Shown here: positions 51,055 to 63,225 of the stretch, piece after piece
Numbering within the stretch: the first letter of the stretch is position 1
How the letters are laid out: each line of letters starts with the position of its first letter
Assembly (NCBI GenBank): GCA_022376925.1
Contig: JAIOJX010000004.1
Span: 5,828,001-5,892,000 of the forward strand
DNA from: Tragulus kanchil
Taxonomy: Eukaryota > Chordata > Mammalia > Artiodactyla > Tragulidae
Direction of reading: 5' to 3'
Length of the DNA stretch: 64,000 nt
Notes under the pieces: generated by a model
The model's database searches: none
Seen by the model: only the letters and a program-made list of their open reading frames with translations
Told to the model about the DNA's origin: nothing
Made by a program: the position numbers and the translations under genes

Positions 51055-53181
51055 GCAGTCAGGAAAAGCTATAGATAGTCATATGGACAGAGTCAAGATT
51101 CTAAGACATGGTGAAGTGACAAAAGCAAATTGTGTTGCACAACCCTCCTTATACAAAGATGCATACTATATGTAAATGAAGAGAGATGAGTAGGATATAC
51201 ATTGAAGTGTTCATCTGCTGGGGTGAACTCTGATGGGGCGAGGGGAGAGGCCACAGCAGGGGCATCCTTGTTGCTCTCTCTTCTCTCTCTATTGGACTTA
51301 CTGGGACAGCTTGTTTTCATCTGTTGCTCATATACTTTAAAAGAAGTTCCAGAGTTTTGCTGTCCGTAAGTGTAGTGACTTACTACCTAAACTGAAATGT
51401 CTTTTGAGATGGTTTGTGTAGAAATGACTTTAGGGTTCTGAGAAAGTCCCCAGAGCTCCCCTGGGAAGGCAGACTGAGGGAAGAGCTGAGGGCCTGTGAC
51501 TCCTGGCCTCTGCTCCACTTCTTCCGGAATAGCCCATTTTCAAAAATCAGTTTGTTAATATGCTACATAAGATTCAGCTTAAAAAGTCAAGGACTGGGAC
51601 TTCTCTGGTGGCTGAGTGGCTAAGAGTCCTGGCTTCCAATGTAGGAGGCCTGGGTTCGATCCCTGGTCAGGGAGCTAGATCCCACATGCTGTAACTAAGA
51701 TCCAGCACAGTCAAATAAATAAATATTAAAAAATTTTTTTTACAAGCCTTTCAAAAAAAAGTTAAGGACTTGGCTTGGTCTGCTACAATTATTGCTTAAT
51801 TTTTTATTAAGTATACAAAATGCTGAGAGTAAATAGGACATAATATCATGGAGCCTACTTTCTAAGGTAGTATGTATTTCATACTGTGATCTGCAAAAAA
51901 TGACTACACAAATATCATAGCAAGGGATATTAAATTCAGTTTCTGAAATGTGCCTTTATTTGTATTTCTAATTTATCAAGTAGATTGTGTGCCAATGGAG
52001 AAAGTAATTGTTGGAGGTTTAAGAATATAGATCACTCCATGGTTCATTGCAGCATTATTTACAGAAGCGAGGACTAAATTTATCAAGTAGATTTGAATGA
52101 ATGCTGGCAGGCCTATGGTCTGTGGTGTTGCAAAGAGTTGGACAGAATCGAAGTGACTTAGGCAGTCAGGAAAAGCTATAGATAGTCATATGGACAGAGT
52201 CAAGATTCTAAGACATGGTGAAGTGACAAAAGCAAATTGTGTTGCACAACCCTCCTTATACAAAGATGCATACTATATGTAAATGAAGAGAGATGAGTAG
52301 GATATACATTGAAGTGTTCATCTGCTGGGGTGAACTCTGATGGGGCGAGGGGAGAGGCCACAGCAGGGGCATCCTTGTTGCTCTCTCTTCTCTCTCTATT
52401 GGACTTACTGGGACAGCTTGTTTTCATCTGTTGCTCATATACTTTAAAAGAAGTTCCAGAGTTTTGCTGTCCGTAAGTGTAGTGACTTACTACCTAAACT
52501 GAAATGTCTTTTGAGATGGTTTGTGTAGAAATGACTTTAGGGTTCTGAGAAAGTCCCCAGAGCTCCCCTGGGAAGGCAGACTGAGGGAAGAGCTGAGGGC
52601 CTGTGACTCCTGGCCTCTGCTCCACTTCTTCCGGAATAGCCCATTTTCAAAAATCAGTTTGTTAATATGCTACATAAGATTCAGCTTAAAAAGTCAAGGA
52701 CTGGGACTTCTCTGGTGGCTGAGTGGCTAAGAGTCCTGGCTTCCAATGTAGGAGGCCTGGGTTCGATCCCTGGTCAGGGAGCTAGATCCCACATGCTGTA
52801 ACTAAGATCCAGCACAGTCAAATAAATAAATATTAAAAAATTTTTTTTACAAGCCTTTCAAAAAAAAGTTAAGGACTTGGCTTGGTCTGCTACAATTATT
52901 GCTTAATTTTTTATTAAGTATACAAAATGCTGAGAGTAAATAGGACATAATATCATGGAGCCTACTTTCTAAGGTAGTATGTATTTCATACTGTGATCTG
53001 CAAAAAATGACTACACAAATATCATAGCAAGGGATATTAAATTCAGTTTCTGAAATGTGCCTTTATTTGTATTTCTAATTTATCAAGTAGATTGTGTGCC
53101 AATGGAGAAAGTAATTGTTGGAGGTTTAAGAATATAGATCACTCCATGGTTCATTGCAGCATTATTTACAGAAGCGAGGAC
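50998..53181 (+). repeat. Tandem duplication O (period 1.11 kb)
   Basis: Segment 50998-52074 recurs at 52104-53181, offset 1106 then 1107. The 52075-52103 spacer TAAATTTATCAAGTAGATTT etc. is a scrambled echo of sequence ~100 nt earlier (TAATTTATCAAGTAGATTG at 51970). Confidence 0.95.
51597..51760 (+). mobile_element. CHR-2-type SINE
   Basis: GGGACTTCTCTGGTGGCTGA, GGCTAAGAGTCCTGGCTTCC, GGGTTCGATCCCTGGTCAGG, GATCCCACATGCTGTAAC and AAATAAATAAATATT. Flanks GTCAAGGACT and GTTAAGGACT are an imperfect target-site duplication. Repeated at 52704-52867. Confidence 0.85.
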
Positions 53182-54998
53182 ATGGAAACAACTTAAATGT
53201 CCATCATAGATGAACGGATAAAGAAGATGTGGTATATATACACAATGGAATATTACTCAGCCATAAAAAGGAATGAATTCCCATTATTTGTAGTGATGTG
53301 GATGAACCTAGAGTCTGTCATACAGAGTGAAGTATGTCAGAAAGGGCAATACAAATATTGTATATTAACACACATATATGGAATCTAGAAAAGTAGTACT
53401 AATGAGCCTATTTTGCAGGGCAAGAATACAGACCCTTGCAGAATGAACTTGTGGATACAGCTCAGGAAGGAGAGGGTGGGACAGATTGAGAGAGGAGTGT
53501 TGACATATATACACCACCCCGTGTGAAACAGACAGCTAGTGGGAAGCTGCTCTATAGCTCAGCCCAGGGCTCTGTGATAGCCTCCAGGCGTGGAATGTTA
53601 GGGGTGGGGTGAGAGGGACACCCAAGAGGGAGGGGACACATGATTACATGTAGCTGATTCACTTTGTAGTAGTAGAGAAACTGCTACAACATTGTAAAGG
53701 AGTTATATTCAAAAAAAGAAATGTGGAGGAAAAATGATTCAGTTTAAAAATGCACTGTGGTTGTGGAGCTGCTGTTAAAAACAGTGCTTTGAAACCCACT
53801 AACCCTGAGTATGGAGGGGCATGGCCCGCGGGTGCTCCACTCTGAGCGCTTCTGGGGTCTGGAGTTGATTTCTTGACCTTTTGGCTCAAGATGGAAATTG
53901 ACATGCTGGGTGTTCTGGGGTCTGGAGTTGACGACCATGGTAGCAAAAAGTTAAGGACTTGGCTTGGTCTGCTACAATTATTGCTTAATTTTTTATTAAG
54001 TATACAAAATGCTGAGAGTAAATAGGACATAATATCATGGAGCCTACTTTCTAAGGTAGTATGTATTTCATACTGTGATCTGCAAAAAATGACTACACAA
54101 ATATCATAGCAAGGGATATTAAATTCAGTTTCTGAAATGTGCCTTTATTTGTATTTCTAATTTATCAAGTAGATTGTGTGCCAATGGAGAAAGTAATTGT
54201 TGGAGGTTTAAGAATATAGATCACTCCATGGTTCATTGCAGCATTATTTACAGAAGCGAGGACATGGAAACAACTTAAATGTCCATCATAGATGAACGGA
54301 TAAAGAAGATGTGGTATATATACACAATGGAATATTACTCAGCCATAAAAAGGAATGAATTCCCATTATTTGTAGTGATGTGGATGAACCTAGAGTCTGT
54401 CATACAGAGTGAAGTATGTCAGAAAGGGCAATACAAATATTGTATATTAACACACATATATGGAATCTAGAAAAGTAGTACTAATGAGCCTATTTTGCAG
54501 GGCAAGAATACAGACCCTTGCAGAATGAACTTGTGGATACAGCTCAGGAAGGAGAGGGTGGGACAGATTGAGAGAGGAGTGTTGACATATATACACCACC
54601 CCGTGTGAAACAGACAGCTAGTGGGAAGCTGCTCTATAGCTCAGCCCAGGGCTCTGTGATAGCCTCCAGGCGTGGAATGTTAGGGGTGGGGTGAGAGGGA
54701 CACCCAAGAGGGAGGGGACACATGATTACATGTAGCTGATTCACTTTGTAGTAGTAGAGAAACTGCTACAACATTGTAAAGGAGTTATATTCAAAAAAAG
54801 AAATGTGGAGGAAAAATGATTCAGTTTAAAAATGCACTGTGGTTGTGGAGCTGCTGTTAAAAACAGTGCTTTGAAACCCACTAACCCTGAGTATGGAGGG
54901 GCATGGCCCGCGGGTGCTCCACTCTGAGCGCTTCTGGGGTCTGGAGTTGATTTCTTGACCTTTTGGCTCAAGATGGAAATTGACATGCTGGGTGTTCT
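52863..54998 (+). repeat. Tandem duplication P (period 1.08 kb)
   Basis: Segment 52863-53916 recurs at 53945-54998, offset 1082. With O it produces three copies of the ~315-nt stretch starting GTTAAGGACTTGGCTTGGTC (about 51761, 52868 and 53950). Confidence 0.95.
53110..53725 (+). mobile_element. Artiodactyl L1 3' end
   Basis: TCATTGCAGCATTATTTACA, AAATGTCCATCATAGATGAA, CAATGGAATATTACTCAGCC, ATGTGGATGAACCTAGAGTC and, at the 3' end, GCTGATTCACTTTGTAGTAG and CAACATTGTAAAGGAGTTAT match the young ruminant L1 3' region. It is non-coding here. Repeated at 54192-54807 by duplication P. Confidence 0.78.
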
Positions 54999-55329
54999 TG
55001 GGGAGCACCCTGGAGGCAAAGAGACTGAGAACTCAGTAGAGTGACTGAAGGAGCCAGATGTGAGGGGGAGCGAGGGGACTGCCCTCAGTTACTGGAAGGG
55101 CTTTCAGGTGCATAGAGTGGTTTTCTGTGGCCCTAGCATCAGCACGAAAGCCCTAAGCAAATGGAGATTTAAGACGTGTCCCGAGATGAAATAGGCTGCC
55201 TTGGGAGCTGTGGGGGTTCCCATCATGCCGAAATCACAATGCTTGTGTGGAGACTCTGGCCACAGATGGAGGTTCAACTGGAGGCCCTCCAAGGTTAATT
55301 CTCTTCACAAACATTGGCTGAGACCCTTG

Positions 55330-55676
55330 GTCTAGGCAACATGTTGGGTATGGGATATATATGAATGATTGAGAGAGACAGGGTCCCCACTCTCAATAAG
55401 AAAGCAAACAAAACCACAAAGTAACAAGCAGACTGTTACTTTTTAGATATTACTCCAAAGATAATAGAACACAAGGTGACAGTGACGGGAAGTGGGTACA
55501 TTTTTAGATAGGGAGTCAGGAAGGACCCGTTGAAGAGATATCTGAACTGAGACCTGAAGGATGAGAGTCATTCATGCAAAGATTTTTCTGGGCAGAAAAA
55601 GCAGAACATAATAAAAGGATTAAGATGCTGCTGTAGGATTTGAGGTAGAATGCTGTGATCTGACTTAAGTTTAAAA
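55330..55676 (-). repeat. Old dispersed mammalian repeat (unnamed)
   Basis: The block has CAGGGTCCCCACTCTCAATA, GGTGACAGTGACGGGAAGTG, GAACTGAGACCTGAAGGATG and GCTGTGATCTGACTTAAG, a pattern common to an old mammalian repeat whose name I cannot give. It resumes at 56306-56470 after the two SINE insertions. The strand is not certain. Confidence 0.4.
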
Positions 55677-55688
55677 GGCTTCCTCTAG

Positions 55689-55988
55689 GGCTTCCCTGGT
55701 GGTCCAGTGGGTAAGGACACCGCCTTGCAGTGCAAGGGGGCCGGTTCAATCCCTGGCCTGGGAGGATCCCACGTGCCGCGGAGCGGCTGGACCCATGTGT
55801 CCAATTACCGAGCCGGAGCTCTGCGACAACAGAGGCCACCGTGATGGGAGGCCCACACGGACCAAAGAACAAAGATGGGTGAAAATAAACAAATGAAAAA
55901 CCAATAGAAGTAGCCCGCCTTCTTCCCTCCCTCCCCACCCCACTCCACCCCCAAAAATAAATATATAAATAAATCTTAAAAAAAAAAA
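55689..55988 (+). mobile_element. Unfamiliar tRNA-Glu SINE, long subfamily (copy 8)
   Basis: GGCTTCCCTGGTGGTCCAG, CCTTGCAGTGCAAGG, GGTTCAATCCCTGGCC, GATCCCACGTGCCGCGG, TGTCCAATTACCGAGCC, CGATGGGAGGCC-like GTGATGGGAGGCCC, CAATAGAAGTAGCCCGCC, a C-rich tract and AAATATATAAATAAATC before the A run. It is flanked by the direct repeat RGCTTCCTCTAG-type (55677-55688 and 55990-56001). Confidence 0.88.
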
Positions 55989-56001
55989 AGCCTTCCTCTA
56001 G

Positions 56002-56292
56002 GGTCTTCCCTGGTGACCCAGTGGGTAAAGAGTCTGTCTTGCTGTGGAAGGGGCACCGGTTCAATCCCTGGCCCAGGAGGATCTCACATGCCACGGAATG
56101 GCTGGACTGGTGTGTCCAATTACAAGCTAGCGCTCTGGAACACATGTGCCAAGAGCTGGCGCTCTGCAGCGAGAGAGGCCACTGCAATGGGAGGCCCACA
56201 CAGGCCAAAGAATAAAGATGGATGAAAATAAATAAATAAAAAAACAGTAAAAGAGACCCAAATTTTAAAAAAATTATAAAAAATTAAATAAA
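56002..56292 (+). mobile_element. Unfamiliar tRNA-Glu SINE, short subfamily (copy 9)
   Basis: GGTCTTCCCTGGTGACCCAG, CTTGCTGTGGAAGGGG, GGTTCAATCCCTGGCCC, CACATGCCACGGAATGGC, GTGTCCAATTACAAGC, GCCACTGCAATGGGAGGCC, AATAAAGATGGATGAAAATA and CAGTAAAAGAGACCC. It lies directly after copy 8 and is followed by a third copy of the same target sequence, AGCCTTCCTTTAG at 56293-56305. Confidence 0.87.
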
Positions 56293-56576
56293 AGCCTTCC
56301 TTTAGGCTCTGTGGGCTTCCTCTAGGCTCTGTGGAAGGATAGAAAGAAGGGAAGCAGGGAGGCCAGTTAAGAGACCATTTTGGTTAAGCAGGAGAGAGAT
56401 GGTGCCAAGTTGAAATAGAGTTGACAGCAGCAGAGTTGGAAAGAAGTAGATGGATTTAAGTTTTGTCTTCTATGATTCAAAATCAGTTCATTCAGTCAAC
56501 TGGTCCCAATTCAGTTCAATCCGTTTAGTCAGTTTAGTCAATCGACCCCAGAAGTAGGCTGGCATTGAGAAGTGAC

Positions 56577-58807
56577 TGCTTCCTAAACACTGTGTTAATT
56601 TTTGGATGTAAGGGGCATTTAATCTGCTTACATAGTAGCTGTTTTCCTACATCTTGAGGTCTCATTTGCAAAGACCACAGAGATGGATGGCTAAAGTGTT
56701 CTTGAGATACCAGTTCTGATAGAGCTGTACGAATCCTACTTGTTAGCCAAACCTGAGTGCAGAAGACCAGGATGAGGTCTTGTTTCCCCTTGATCCTGCC
56801 TCCCCTTTGTTCTGTAGCCTCTCCTCTTCCCCCACAGTTAGTGAGGACATTTATTGGATGGAATAGCTTGGGTGAATTAAGCCTCTCTGAGCTCTGGTTT
56901 CCTCATCTATAAAATGGAATTGTTGGGTTATATGAAATAATCTCCATAAATTTGCTAACCACATATGCCCGATTTTTAGAAAAGTGTTCAGTAAGTGACA
57001 CCACCACCACGTTGCCTTTTTTCACAGCAGAGCTTTGTGAAAGAATCATCTTCCCACTGTCTTCTCTTCTCTTTCTCTCTTGCTTTCTTCATGCCCCTGA
57101 ACTGCATTCCCTAATTTCATACACGCTCCCCTCCTCTCATACTGTGTCGGCAAATCCACTGAATACGATTCTCTTTACTTAGATGACTTGTCTCCTCTTT
57201 TAGTGCTGTTGAACACACAAGTTTTTGAACCCCTCTCTCTTTGGGTCATTCCACCACTACATTTTTTTTCCTGGAAGGTTTTAACATGGAGAGAACCATG
57301 ATCACACTTCTTCAAAAAAACTACTCAAAAACCCAGCACCACGTTTTTCACAGCACCTGACATGCGGCACACATTCAGGAAGCGTTGCCTAATATTATTG
57401 CGGGTTGCTCTCATTCTCTGTGTTCCACTGGTGTCCTGTGCACACTCCTTAATCTCACTCATCCCACTGTAGTATTATCTTTGGTTTTGTCATCAGTCTT
57501 CTCTAGTAGACTCCTTAAAAGCAGGGACCTACTATTCACTGATATCTGGTGTCCGTTGACACATGGGAGGATTCTCTTTTTCAGATAGAGGTGCGTGGCT
57601 TTCCTTGGTTAGTGAACTGTGAGCAGAGGTGGTAGGTGTCACTTCTGGGTGGAAAGTGTTGACTTGCTGGTGTGCTACCCTTCATTTGAAAATGTCAAGG
57701 GTGCTTCCTAAACACTGTGTTAATTTTTGGATGTAAGGGCATTTAATCTGCTTACATAGTAGCTGTTTTCCTACATCTTGAGGTCTCATTTGCAAAGACC
57801 ACAGAGATGGATGGCTAAAGTGTTCTTGAGATACCAGTTCTGATAGAGCTGTACGAATCCTACTTGTTAGCCAAACCTGAGTGCAGAAGACCAGGATGAG
57901 GTCTTGTTTCCCCTTGATCCTGCCTCCCCTTTGTTCTGTAGCCTCTCCTCTTCCCCCACAGTTAGTGAGGACATTTATTGGATGGAATAGCTTGGGTGAA
58001 TTAAGCCTCTCTGAGCTCTGGTTTCCTCATCTATAAAATGGAATTGTTGGGTTATATGAAATAATCTCCATAAATTTGCTAACCACATATGCCCGATTTT
58101 TAGAAAAGTGTTCAGTAAGTGACACCACCACCACGTTGCCTTTTTTCACAGCAGAGCTTTGTGAAAGAATCATCTTCCCACTGTCTTCTCTTCTCTTTCT
58201 CTCTTGCTTTCTTCATGCCCCTGAACTGCATTCCCTAATTTCATACACGCTCCCCTCCTCTCATACTGTGTCGGCAAATCCACTGAATACGATTCTCTTT
58301 ACTTAGATGACTTGTCTCCTCTTTTAGTGCTGTTGAACACACAAGTTTTTGAACCCCTCTCTCTTTGGGTCATTCCACCACTACATTTTTTTTCCTGGAA
58401 GGTTTTAACATGGAGAGAACCATGATCACACTTCTTCAAAAAAACTACTCAAAAACCCAGCACCACGTTTTTCACAGCACCTGACATGCGGCACACATTC
58501 AGGAAGCGTTGCCTAATATTATTGCGGGTTGCTCTCATTCTCTGTGTTCCACTGGTGTCCTGTGCACACTCCTTAATCTCACTCATCCCACTGTAGTATT
58601 ATCTTTGGTTTTGTCATCAGTCTTCTCTAGTAGACTCCTTAAAAGCAGGGACCTACTATTCACTGATATCTGGTGTCCGTTGACACATGGGAGGATTCTC
58701 TTTTTCAGATAGAGGTGCGTGGCTTTCCTTGGTTAGTGAACTGTGAGCAGAGGTGGTAGGTGTCACTTCTGGGTGGAAAGTGTTGACTTGCTGGTGTGCT
58801 ACCCTTC
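56577..58807 (+). repeat. Tandem duplication Q (period 1.12 kb)
   Basis: Segment 56577-57684 recurs at 57702-58807, offset 1125 then 1124 (GTAAGGGGCATT versus GTAAGGGCATT). The spacer is 57685-57701. It contains a MIR-like fragment (56870-56945) and CT-rich sequence, no gene. Confidence 0.95.
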
Positions 58808-59549
58808 AGTGCTGCCTTCTCTGCACAGCAAGTATGGAACCACGTGTTGATGTAGAAATGCAAGGCTCTGCCATGATGTGCGAGACGGCAGTCCTGGAGA
58901 GGCCCCCAGATCTGAAGCAGACTCTAGATGAATGTTACATCTGTGTGGCTTTAATACACTGGAGTTTCAGGTGGTGTTTGTTGCTACAAGAAAGTCTAGC
59001 CTAATATGAGAAAAGCTGATCTCTATCCCTCGAGCCTATGTAATGCTATCTTCAATACATTTAGTATAGGACCTTAAAAACAATGAATGAATAAATAGGG
59101 AGCAGAAGGGAAAAAATACCCCAAAAGGCATTCCCTTAGGGTTATGTATGAGCAGCCATGGTTGGTTATTTCAATAGTTAATAATCTGTTATATTTCTGC
59201 AGCATTCATAAAGTGCTCTCATACCCATTTCTTGTGAATTCCTGCAGAGCATTCTTAGAGCAGGTGCTAAGGCGGCAGTGAGTCTCAGTGGTGTTAGGTG
59301 GTGGCGGAACTAGAGCTCCAACTCTGCTCTCCTGTCTCCTGGTTCAGGGCTCTGTCCACGGCTCCCCTAATATCTGCACGTAAGGCCAAGCATGTGGGCT
59401 CGAGTTGGCTAGGCTGTCACCTATCCCCAAGGGTCCTGACCACAGTGTTATCTGTCTCTATGCCAGGCTAGCAGGGCAAGAGAGGCTGGAGCACATGTCT
59501 TCGTAACGGAAATGCCAGGATTCATGCCCAAAGGCCACCAGTACCCACC

Positions 59550-59800
59550 TACACAGACACACACGCACACGCTGCCTCTCTCACATCTGTTGACAGTTGG
59601 TTCCACATGACTCCCAGCCATCTGTGTATCCTTGTGTGTGCACACTCCCAGGTGTACCTTCACACTCCACAGTCACACTCATCCCACATACTGACACACA
59701 TTTAAATACTCTTTCACCTCGTCGTATGTATACACACACACCTGTCTTTGAGTGCTAACTCAAATGTTGATGCATACTTAAATGTGTGCACCTGTATTCA
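59550..59800 (+). repeat. CA-rich degenerate microsatellite
   Basis: Dispersed ACACACAC, CACACGCACACG and TACACACACACC runs. The same style continues at 60165-60430 on the other side of a SINE, so one CA-rich tract was split by the insertion. Confidence 0.8.
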
Positions 59801-59879
59801 CAAATAGCCACACAGAGTTACGTAACTGAAAATAATACCCTTCATGTGCTCTCACTCTTCAGCACTTTCACATAATCTT

Positions 59880-60147
59880 TTTTTTCCTTTTAAAAGTTTT
59901 TGGCCTCTTTATTGATTTTTTTTTTCATCCATATTTATTCTTCAGCTGGTGTGGGCCTCCCATTGCAGTGGCCTCTCTGGTTGCAGAGCACTCGCTCTGG
60001 GCACTGGCGCTCCAGAGTGCTGGTTCATAATTGGACACACCCGTCCAGCTGCTCCGCGGCATGTGGGATCTTCCTGGGCCAAGGATTGAACCAGTGCCCC
60101 TTGCACTGCAAGGAAGACTCTTTACCCACTAGACCACCAGGGAAGCC
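59880..60147 (-). mobile_element. Unfamiliar tRNA-Glu SINE, short subfamily (copy 10)
   Basis: On the minus strand: GGGCTTCCCTGGTGGTCTAG, CCTTGCAGTGCAAGG, GGTTCAATCCTTGGCC, CACATGCCGCGGAGCAGC, GTGTCCAATTATGAACC, GCCACTGCAATGGGAGGCC, GAATAAATATGGATGAAAA and CAATAAAGAGGCC. The 17-nt target-site duplication CACTTTMACATAATCTT (59863-59879 and 60148-60164) has one mismatch. Confidence 0.9.
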
Positions 60148-60865
60148 CACTTTAACATAATCTTATACACACATGAAGACACATGTAATTCCCATTACAC
60201 ACACATTCACATTCATAGGTACATTTATAACTATAGAAGTATACATATTTATACACATACATGGTCACACACTTCTCTCTAAGGTTACCTGTCTAAATAT
60301 ATTCAAAGTAGCATACACATGTACACAGGCCTAATTGTGCATTTGTACAAGCACATGGTCCTGCAGGATACACATGCACACACATCCTCCATGACCTATA
60401 GGCGCTGCAGAGCACACACTTATGCCCACCATAAGCACATGTGACCGGGAAAGCTGGCTAGTCCCCTCGAGGGCCTCGCTCCAGATCTTTCTCTCATAGA
60501 GTGCTGGAGGTGCTGCTCTCCACTAGTCTTCCTTCCCTCTCTCCTTCCTGCATCCCTGTCCCAACTCCTATCGTCTTGCTCAGACTCAGAAAGAGTCACT
60601 CATGAGGTCAAAGGAAAGTCAGCCAGCCTCAGCCCTCCCCTCATCAGGAATGGAGGAGACCCCTGTTGCTTTGCTGGCTGCCTGCCTGCTCTCAGCTCTG
60701 GTGAATAAAGCAGGGCCCTGGGAGGCAGGCATTCAGGCCTGGGCACTCCAGCTGGCTACAGAGCTGCTCTGCACTCCTAAGGCTCTTAGAGGAGAGACAC
60801 AGCCTGGAAAGTTTCTGACACTGGGACTGTGTCCAGATTACCATGGACCCAGGGTACACAGAAGA

Positions 60866-60985
60866 AAGGAAATGGCAACCCACTCTAGTATTCTTGCCTG
60901 GAAAATTCCATGGACAGAGGAGTTTGGCAGCCTGCAGTCCATGAGGTCATAAAGGGTTGGACATGACTGAGCAACTAACATACAA
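60866..60985 (+). mobile_element. Bov-A SINE part (tRNA half missing)
   Basis: AAATGGCAACCCACTCTAGT, ATTCTTGCCTGGAAAATTCC, ATGGACAGAGGAGTTTGGC and GGTTGGACATGACTGAGC match Bov-A/BovB 3' sequence. Confidence 0.8.
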
Positions 60986-61063
60986 ACACAGGTGGCATGA
61001 TCAGCTCGTCACAGGGTTGGTGAGGGAGGGCCCTGGGCTAGAAATCTGGGGCCTGGGCGTGAT

Positions 61064-63225
61064 CTGTTCAATGAAGTTCTCTTTCAGTTCTGACCTCAAT
61101 ACGATGAAAAGAAATAAGCAAGAGATGGGTAATCCCAAATACCAAGAGATTAAATGTTCATATCTGCCTCAGGAAAACATGGAATTTGGGGGTGATATAG
61201 ATCCGAGTTCAATTCCTGCTTCTGCCACTGACAGGTCATATTTTCTTATGCAAGGGACCTAACCTCTCTGAGCCTAAGTTTACTTATCTGTTAAACTCAG
61301 CAGTGGCTTCAGGACTGGAAAAAGTCAGTTTTCATTCCAATCCCAAAGAAGGGCAATGCCAAAGAATGTTCAAACTAATACACAATTGTGTTCTTTTCAC
61401 ATGCTAGCAAAGTTATGCTTAAAATCCTCCAAGGTAGGCTTCATCAGTACCTGAACTGAGAACTTCCAGATGTACGAGCTGGATTTAGAAAAGGCAGAGG
61501 AACCAGAGATCAAATTGTCAACATCCATTGGATCATACAAACAGCAAGGGAATTCCAGAAAAGATCTACTTCTGTTTCATTGACTACACTAATGCCTTTG
61601 ACTGTGTGAATCACAAAACCTATGGAATATTCCTAAAGAGATGGAAATACCAGGCCATCTTACCTGTCTCCTGAGAAACCTGTATGCAGGTCAAGACGCA
61701 ACAGTTAGAACCAGACATGAAACAACTTACTGGTTCAGAATTGGGAAAGGAGTACATCAAGGCAGTATATTATCACCATGCTTATTTAACTTATATGTAG
61801 AGTACATCATGCAGAATGTTAGACTGGATGAATCACAAACTGGAATCAGCATTGCTGGGAGAGAGATCCACAACCTAAGATATGTAGACGATACCACTTT
61901 AATGGCAGAAAGTGAAGATAACCTAAAGTGTCTCGTGATCTGGGTGAAAGAGGAGAGTGAGAAAGCTGGTCTAAGACTTAGTATTCAAACACTATGATCA
62001 CAGCATCTGGACTCATCACTTCATGGCCAATAGAAAGGAAAGAAGTGGAAGCAGTGACAGATTTCATTTTCTTGGGCTCCAGAATCACTGCAGATGGTGT
62101 TTGCAGCCAGTGACAGATTTGCAAATTTAGATCTTGGGCTCCAGAATGCTACTGACAGACTTAAGGTGTATTAAGCTCTGTTCAATGAAGTTCTCTTTCA
62201 GTTCTGACCTCAATACGATGAAAAGAAATAAGCAAGAGATGGGTAATCCCAAATACCAAGAGATTAAATGTTCATATCTGCCTCAGGAAAACATGGAATT
62301 TGGGGGTGATATAGATCCGAGTTCAATTCCTGCTTCTGCCACTGACAGGTCATATTTTCTTATGCAAGGGACCTAACCTCTCTGAGCCTAAGTTTACTTA
62401 TCTGTTAAACTCAGCAGTGGCTTCAGGACTGGAAAAGTCAGTTTTCATTCCAGTCTCAAAGAAGGGCAATGCCAAAGAATGTTCAAACTAATACACAATT
62501 GTGTTCTTTTCACATGCTAGCAAAGTTATGCTTAAAATCCTCCAAGGTAGGCTTCATCAGTACCTGAACTGAGAACTTCCAGATGTACGAGCTGGATTTA
62601 GAAAAGGCAGAGGAACCAGAGATCAAATTGTCAACATCCATTGGATCATACAAACAGCAAGGGAATTCCAGAAAAGATCTACTTCTGTTTCATTGACTAC
62701 ACTAATGCCTTTGACTGTGTGAATCACAAAACCTATGGAATATTCCTAAAGAGATGGAAATACCAGGCCATCTTACCTGTCTCCTGAGAAACCTGTATGC
62801 AGGTCAAGACGCAACAGTTAGAACCAGACATGAAACAACTTACTGGTTCAGAATTGGGAAAGGAGTACATCAAGGCAGTATATTATCACCATGCTTATTT
62901 AACTTATATGTAGAGTACATCATGCAGAATGTTAGACTGGATGAATCACAAACTGGAATCAGCATTGCTGGGAGAGAGATCCACAACCTAAGATATGTAG
63001 ACGATACCACTTTAATGGCAGAAAGTGAAGATAACCTAAAGTGTCTCGTGATCTGGGTGAAAGAGGAGAGTGAGAAAGCTGGTCTAAGACTTAGTATTCA
63101 AACACTATGATCACAGCATCTGGACTCATCACTTCATGGCCAATAGAAAGGAAAGAAGTGGAAGCAGTGACAGATTTCATTTTCTTGGGCTCCAGAATCA
63201 CTGCAGATGGTGTTTGCAGCCAGGA
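61064..63225 (+). repeat. Tandem duplication R (period 1.11 kb)
   Basis: Segment 61064-62111 recurs at 62178-63225, offset 1114 then 1113. The spacer 62112-62177 is a corrupted version of the true continuation: AGACTTAAGGTGTATTAAG there corresponds to AAACTTAGTGTATTAAAAAG at 63266. It holds a MIR fragment and BovB RT sequence. Confidence 0.95.
61195..61290 (+). repeat. MIR fragment
   Basis: CCGAGTTCAATTCCTGCTTC, TGCCACTGACAGGTCATA and ACCTCTCTGAGCCTAAGTTT are MIR features. It is cut at 61291 by BovB. Repeated at 62308-62404. Confidence 0.65.

Noticed and set aside
53851..53929. A possible second U2-like fragment (CTTGACCTTTTGGCTCAAGA) flanked by TTCTGGGGTCTGGAGTTGA repeats
   Set aside because: The similarity to U2 is short and has several mismatches. 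The right-hand repeat exists only in the first copy of duplication P, next to its corrupted end, so the apparent target duplication is probably an artefact.
55516..56208. A 230-codon minus-strand frame
   Set aside because: It runs through two SINEs and an old repeat in antisense. Similar frames occur over every other copy of the same SINE.
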